45,630 nt of DNA, from contig CAMBBS010000035.1 in the NCBI GenBank assembly GCA_945863875.1, positions 1-45,630 of the forward strand. Reading direction: 5' to 3'. Source of the stretch: Desulfopila aestuarii DSM 18488. Lineage in GTDB: Bacteria > Desulfobacterota > Desulfobulbia > Desulfobulbales > Desulfocapsaceae. How positions within the stretch are numbered: position 1 is the stretch's first letter; the number at the start of each line of letters is the position of its first letter. Made by a program: the position numbers and the translations under genes. This document shows positions 42,929-45,630 of this stretch, one piece after another. The notes beneath the pieces are model-generated. The model was not told the origin of the DNA and searched no databases. It saw only the letters and a list, made by a program, of their open reading frames with translations.

Positions 42929-43711
42929 ATGAAATTCAGACCGTGTATCGATCTCCACGGCGGCGTGGTGAAGCAGCTTGTCGGCTCGACCTTGAACGAT
43001 GCCGACCCGGAGGCGGTGCAGACCAATTTTATCGCCGAAAAATCAGCGGCATGGTTTGCCGAGCTGTATCGGGCGGATAATCTCACCGGGGGGCATGTCA
43101 TCATGCTTGGACCGGGCAATAACCTGGCCGCCGAGGAGGCCCTTGCCGCCTGGCCGAACGGCATGCAGCTCGGTGGAGGAATCACCGCCGACAACGCCGG
43201 GGCGTGGCTGGACAAAGGTGCTTCGCATGTCATTGTTACATCCTATGTTTTTCAAGACGGGAAGATTAAAATGGACCGGCTGAAAAAACTGACCGACACG
43301 GTTGGCCGCCAAAGGCTTGTCCTGGATCTGAGCTGTCGGAAAAAAAATAACGCCTACTATATCGTCACTGACAGGTGGCAGAAATTCACCGAGGTGATCC
43401 TTGCCGGGGATGTTCTGGCCGAACTGGCCGGATTTTGTGATGAATTTCTCATTCACGCCGCCGATGTCGAGGGGAAATGCGCCGGCATTGACCGTCAGCT
43501 GGTGGAAAAACTTGCCGAGTGGAGTCCTGTGCCGACCACCTATGCCGGGGGAGTGAGAGATTTATCGGATCTGCAGCTGGTAAAAGAGGCCGGGAAGGAG
43601 AGAATAGATGTCACTGTCGGCAGCGCGCTGGATATATTTGGTGGAAAAAAACTGACCTACAGGGAAGCCGTGACCTATTGCCGTGGGGGAGAGGGAAATG
43701 CACCTCCTTGA
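42929..43711 (+). CDS. hisA: Eukaryote-type HisA (ProFAR isomerase, HIS6-like)
   Basis: 260 residues; converts ProFAR to PRFAR in histidine synthesis. It is not the usual bacterial HisA but matches yeast HIS6: 'FRPCIDLHGGVVKQLVGSTL', 'GGHVIMLGPGNN', 'MQLGGGITADNAGAWLDKGA', 'HVIVTSYVFQDG', 'LVLDLSCRKKNN', 'DEFLIHAADVEGKCAGID', 'TTYAGGVRDLSDLQLV', 'VTVGSALDIFGGKKLTY'. The two catalytic Asp residues of the barrel fall in 'CIDLHGG' and the later 'VTVGS' region. GGAGAAGGTG precedes the ATG. No other his gene is nearby. It follows a terminator and so should have its own promoter. Confidence 0.93.
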   Translation: MKFRPCIDLHGGVVKQLVGSTLNDADPEAVQTNFIAEKSAAWFAELYRADNLTGGHVIMLGPGNNLAAEEALAAWPNGMQLGGGITADNAGAWLDKGASHVIVTSYVFQDGKIKMDRLKKLTDTVGRQRLVLDLSCRKKNNAYYIVTDRWQKFTEVILAGDVLAELAGFCDEFLIHAADVEGKCAGIDRQLVEKLAEWSPVPTTYAGGVRDLSDLQLVKEAGKERIDVTVGSALDIFGGKKLTYREAVTYCRGGEGNAPP

Positions 43712-43738
43712 CAAGGAACGATTATTTCCGTTCGAATC

Positions 43739-43767
43739 TTGACCTTGCCGGCTTCTTTCGATACACT
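43739..43767 (+). promoter_or_regulatory. Sigma-70-type promoter for the HDOD gene
   Basis: TTGACC (43739-43744), 17 bases, TACACT (43762-43767). Matches at five and four of six positions. An overlapping second option is TTGACA near 43708 with TCGAAT after 18 bases. Both would drive the HDOD gene and the metallo-hydrolase after it. Confidence 0.65.
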
Positions 43768-43826
43768 GTTTTGCAGGAACGACAGTTGTATCAGCGACTC
43801 ATTCATTGGTTTTTCTAACTGAAATA

Positions 43827-44687
43827 ATGGCTATAAATAAAGAAAAGCAGAGAAGGGATATTGACAGATTTATTGAAAAGATGCCCAGTCTGTCCACAAC
43901 GGTCGGCAAGGTCATGGAGATCTGCAGCCGCACCGATGCATCACCGAATGAATTGAATAAAGTTATTTCCCTTGATCCGGTGCTGACGGGGCAGGTACTG
44001 AAACTGATCAATTCCGCCTATTACTCCCTGGTCAACAAGGTCACCTCGCTGACCAGGGCGATTACCATGCTTGGCATGAACACAGTGAAAAATATGGCCC
44101 TCAGTACCGCCATTATCCGCAGTGTCGCCGGTGCTAAAAAATCCCGTGCCCTGCCGACCACCAAGTTCTGGGCCCATTCCATCGGCGCGGGAGTGAGTGC
44201 CAAACTGCTTGGCGAAGCAAAAGGCATCCCGGTCATGGAAAGGGAGGAGCTGTTTCTTGCCGGGCTCCTGCATGATCTCGGTAAGGTTCCCTTCGGCGAC
44301 GAATATATTGAAGTGCTGAACATTGCCAAATTTGAGCAGCGGCCCTTGAACGAAGTGGAGCTGGAGGTCATGGGCATTGATCACCAGGAGGTCGGACTGA
44401 TGATTGCCGACAAATGGAAACTCAATCAGGTCATCAGCACCTGTATCGGCAGCCATCATCACCTGAAAAGTTTCAACGGACAACTGGGGCAACAGGTGTC
44501 CTGCGTGGCTCTTGGTAATATTTATGCCAATATTCTCGATCATGGCTATGCCGGCAATCCTTATCCCAAGGAAGAGGAGATCGGGCCTTTGCTGGCCGGT
44601 GTCGGCCTTTCCTGGGAGGAATTTTGCGGCATAGGTGGCAGGGTGGTCGAAGAAATACAAAAAGCCGAGATCTTTTTGAAAATTTAA
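43827..44687 (+). CDS. HDOD-domain signalling protein
   Basis: 286 residues from the ATG at 43827 (a TTG at 43806 is a weaker option). 'MPSLSTTVGKVMEICSRTDA', 'LNKVISLDPVLTGQVLKLIN' and 'SLTRAITMLGMNTVKNMALS' are the HDOD signature. Unlike many HDOD proteins it keeps HD-phosphohydrolase-like residues: His in 'FWAHSIGAGVSAKLL', 'LLHDLGKVPFGDE', 'GIDHQEVGL' and 'GSHHHLKSF'. HDOD proteins usually sit in regulatory paths (chemotaxis, stress, c-di-GMP). No receiver or GGDEF domain is fused. The MBL-fold gene follows after 12 bases, probably in the same transcript. Confidence 0.92.
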   Translation: MAINKEKQRRDIDRFIEKMPSLSTTVGKVMEICSRTDASPNELNKVISLDPVLTGQVLKLINSAYYSLVNKVTSLTRAITMLGMNTVKNMALSTAIIRSVAGAKKSRALPTTKFWAHSIGAGVSAKLLGEAKGIPVMEREELFLAGLLHDLGKVPFGDEYIEVLNIAKFEQRPLNEVELEVMGIDHQEVGLMIADKWKLNQVISTCIGSHHHLKSFNGQLGQQVSCVALGNIYANILDHGYAGNPYPKEEEIGPLLAGVGLSWEEFCGIGGRVVEEIQKAEIFLKI

Positions 44688-44699
44688 CCCGGAGCACAC

Positions 44700-45617
44700 A
44701 TGAAGGTTCGCTTTTGGGGGGTTCGTGGGTCAATTCCCAGCCCAGGGTCAACGACCCAGAAATACGGCGGCAATACCGCCTGCATCGAACTGCGGGTCGG
44801 ACCGGATAACAGGATTATCATCATTGATGCCGGGTCCGGCATTCGCCTGCTCGGCAATGCCCTCATGGCCAATGATCTGCCGAAGGGGCCGATCAAGGCG
44901 GATATCTTTTTGTCGCATACCCACTGGGACCATATCATGGGTTACCCCTTTTTTACGCCCATCTATATTCCCGGCACGAAATTAAAAGTGCATGGGCCGG
45001 TCTCTTTTGAGGATGATCCCCTCGAAGAAGTTGTCGGCGGGCAGATGAAATATCGCTACTTCCCCATTAATTTAGGGGAGCTGGCCTCCGATGTCGAATA
45101 TGTCCGACTCAAGGAAGATCCGCATATCGATCTGGGGGGTGGTTTACGCCTGGCAACCAAATTGCTCAATCATCCGATCACCGCTCTCGGCTATCGCTTT
45201 GAATACGAGGGTCGTGTTGTCTGCACCTGCTACGATACTGAACCCTTTCGCAATCTTTTTATCACCGACCCGGATCATCCGGCCTACGACGAGGCCATGG
45301 CTTTCGAGGGCAATGAGGTGGCTATGGAGCAGAACCTGGCAATCGAACAGTTCTTTGCCGGTGCCGACCTGCTCATCTACGATTCACAGTATACCGACGC
45401 CGAGTACGGCGCGCGGATCAACTGGGGACACACGACGATGGAATATGCTATCGCGGCGGCGAACCGGGCCGGGGTGAAAAAACTTGCCATGTTCCACCAT
45501 GATCCGGACCGAAGTGATGCCCAGCTGGATGAACTGGCGAAAATGTATTGTCAGCCGGGAAAATTCGGCGACACCGAGGTGTTTTATGCCCGGGAGGGGA
45601 TGGAAGTAGACCTTTAA
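44700..45617 (+). CDS. MBL-fold metallo-hydrolase
   Basis: 305 residues. 'VRFWGVRGSIPSPG' opening and 'KYGGNTACIEL', then the metal motif 'SHTHWDHIMGYPFF' (H73, H75, D77, H78), a later His in 'LLNHPITALGYRFE', Asp in 'DLLIYDSQYTDAEY' and His in 'WGHTTMEYAIAAANRAGV' followed by 'LAMFHHDPDRSD'. This is the cyclic-nucleotide-phosphodiesterase/RNase Z-like branch of the metallo-beta-lactamase fold ('FWGVRGS' type). Cytoplasmic, with a dinuclear metal site. The substrate may be a cyclic nucleotide or other phosphodiester, but this is not settled by sequence. Second gene after HDOD. Confidence 0.92.
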   Translation: MKVRFWGVRGSIPSPGSTTQKYGGNTACIELRVGPDNRIIIIDAGSGIRLLGNALMANDLPKGPIKADIFLSHTHWDHIMGYPFFTPIYIPGTKLKVHGPVSFEDDPLEEVVGGQMKYRYFPINLGELASDVEYVRLKEDPHIDLGGGLRLATKLLNHPITALGYRFEYEGRVVCTCYDTEPFRNLFITDPDHPAYDEAMAFEGNEVAMEQNLAIEQFFAGADLLIYDSQYTDAEYGARINWGHTTMEYAIAAANRAGVKKLAMFHHDPDRSDAQLDELAKMYCQPGKFGDTEVFYAREGMEVDL

Positions 45618-45630
45618 ACTTAGAATAATA

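Noticed and set aside
1-45630. tRNA, rRNA, CRISPR array, or phage integration site
   Set aside because: No T-loop GGTTCGAATCC-type sequence, no regularly spaced repeats and no integrase were seen on either strand.

Overview
The window looks like chromosomal DNA of an anaerobic or microaerophilic Desulfobacterota (deltaproteobacterial) species, perhaps close to the Desulfobulbales. This is inferred from gene content: rubrerythrin, an EF-G of the 'IDSGKTT' type outside any str operon, a COG4087-type soluble HAD phosphatase, a PEP-CTERM-associated CAAX-protease relative and a eukaryote-type HisA. No rRNA or tRNA gene and no CRISPR array was seen.

Region 1 (1-6.4 kb) is mobile-element debris around a broken gene. 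Two transposase fragments of different families abut at about 697, and a third transposase-like remnant lies at 1491-2066. A complete 2,413-bp IS4/Tn5-like element (2420-4832) has interrupted selO. It has 17-bp inverted ends, an 8-bp target duplication (GGCTAGCA), and a transposase that fuses a DUF4338/DruA-like domain to a Tn5-type DDE domain. The two halves of selO can be joined in frame across the insertion. An identical 21-bp sequence flanks selO on both sides, and the upstream copy is one arm of a larger palindrome.

Region 2 (6.4-15.2 kb) centres on a tight five-gene plus-strand operon at 8420-13784: a large TPR protein, a J-like protein whose HPD is PPE, a GrpE, a short Hsp70 and a small zinc-ribbon protein. 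It looks like a dedicated Hsp70 machine separate from housekeeping DnaK and is the best candidate here for an undescribed system. A Nudix-methyltransferase fusion converges on it.

Region 3 (15.2-21 kb) holds housekeeping and small genes: yqeY, htpX, prmA with a HEPN-like partner, an Lrp/AsnC regulator, a CAAX-protease relative, a membrane protein/HEAT-repeat pair and a HAD phosphatase.

Region 4 (21-36.2 kb) is dominated by transport: a complete branched-chain amino acid ABC operon (livJ-H-M-G-F), a heterodimeric ABC exporter pair whose sequence predicts one degenerate ATP site, a TauE/SafE permease, and a BMP-type nucleoside ABC importer (ATPase, two permeases, binding protein).

Region 5 (36.4-45.6 kb) has a VanZ-like membrane protein with a beta-sandwich tail, a DEAD-box helicase, rubrerythrin, and a plus-strand series: fusA behind a leader with a 51-codon ORF and a strong terminator, a RecA-fold ATPase, eukaryote-type HisA, an HDOD protein and a metallo-beta-lactamase-fold hydrolase.
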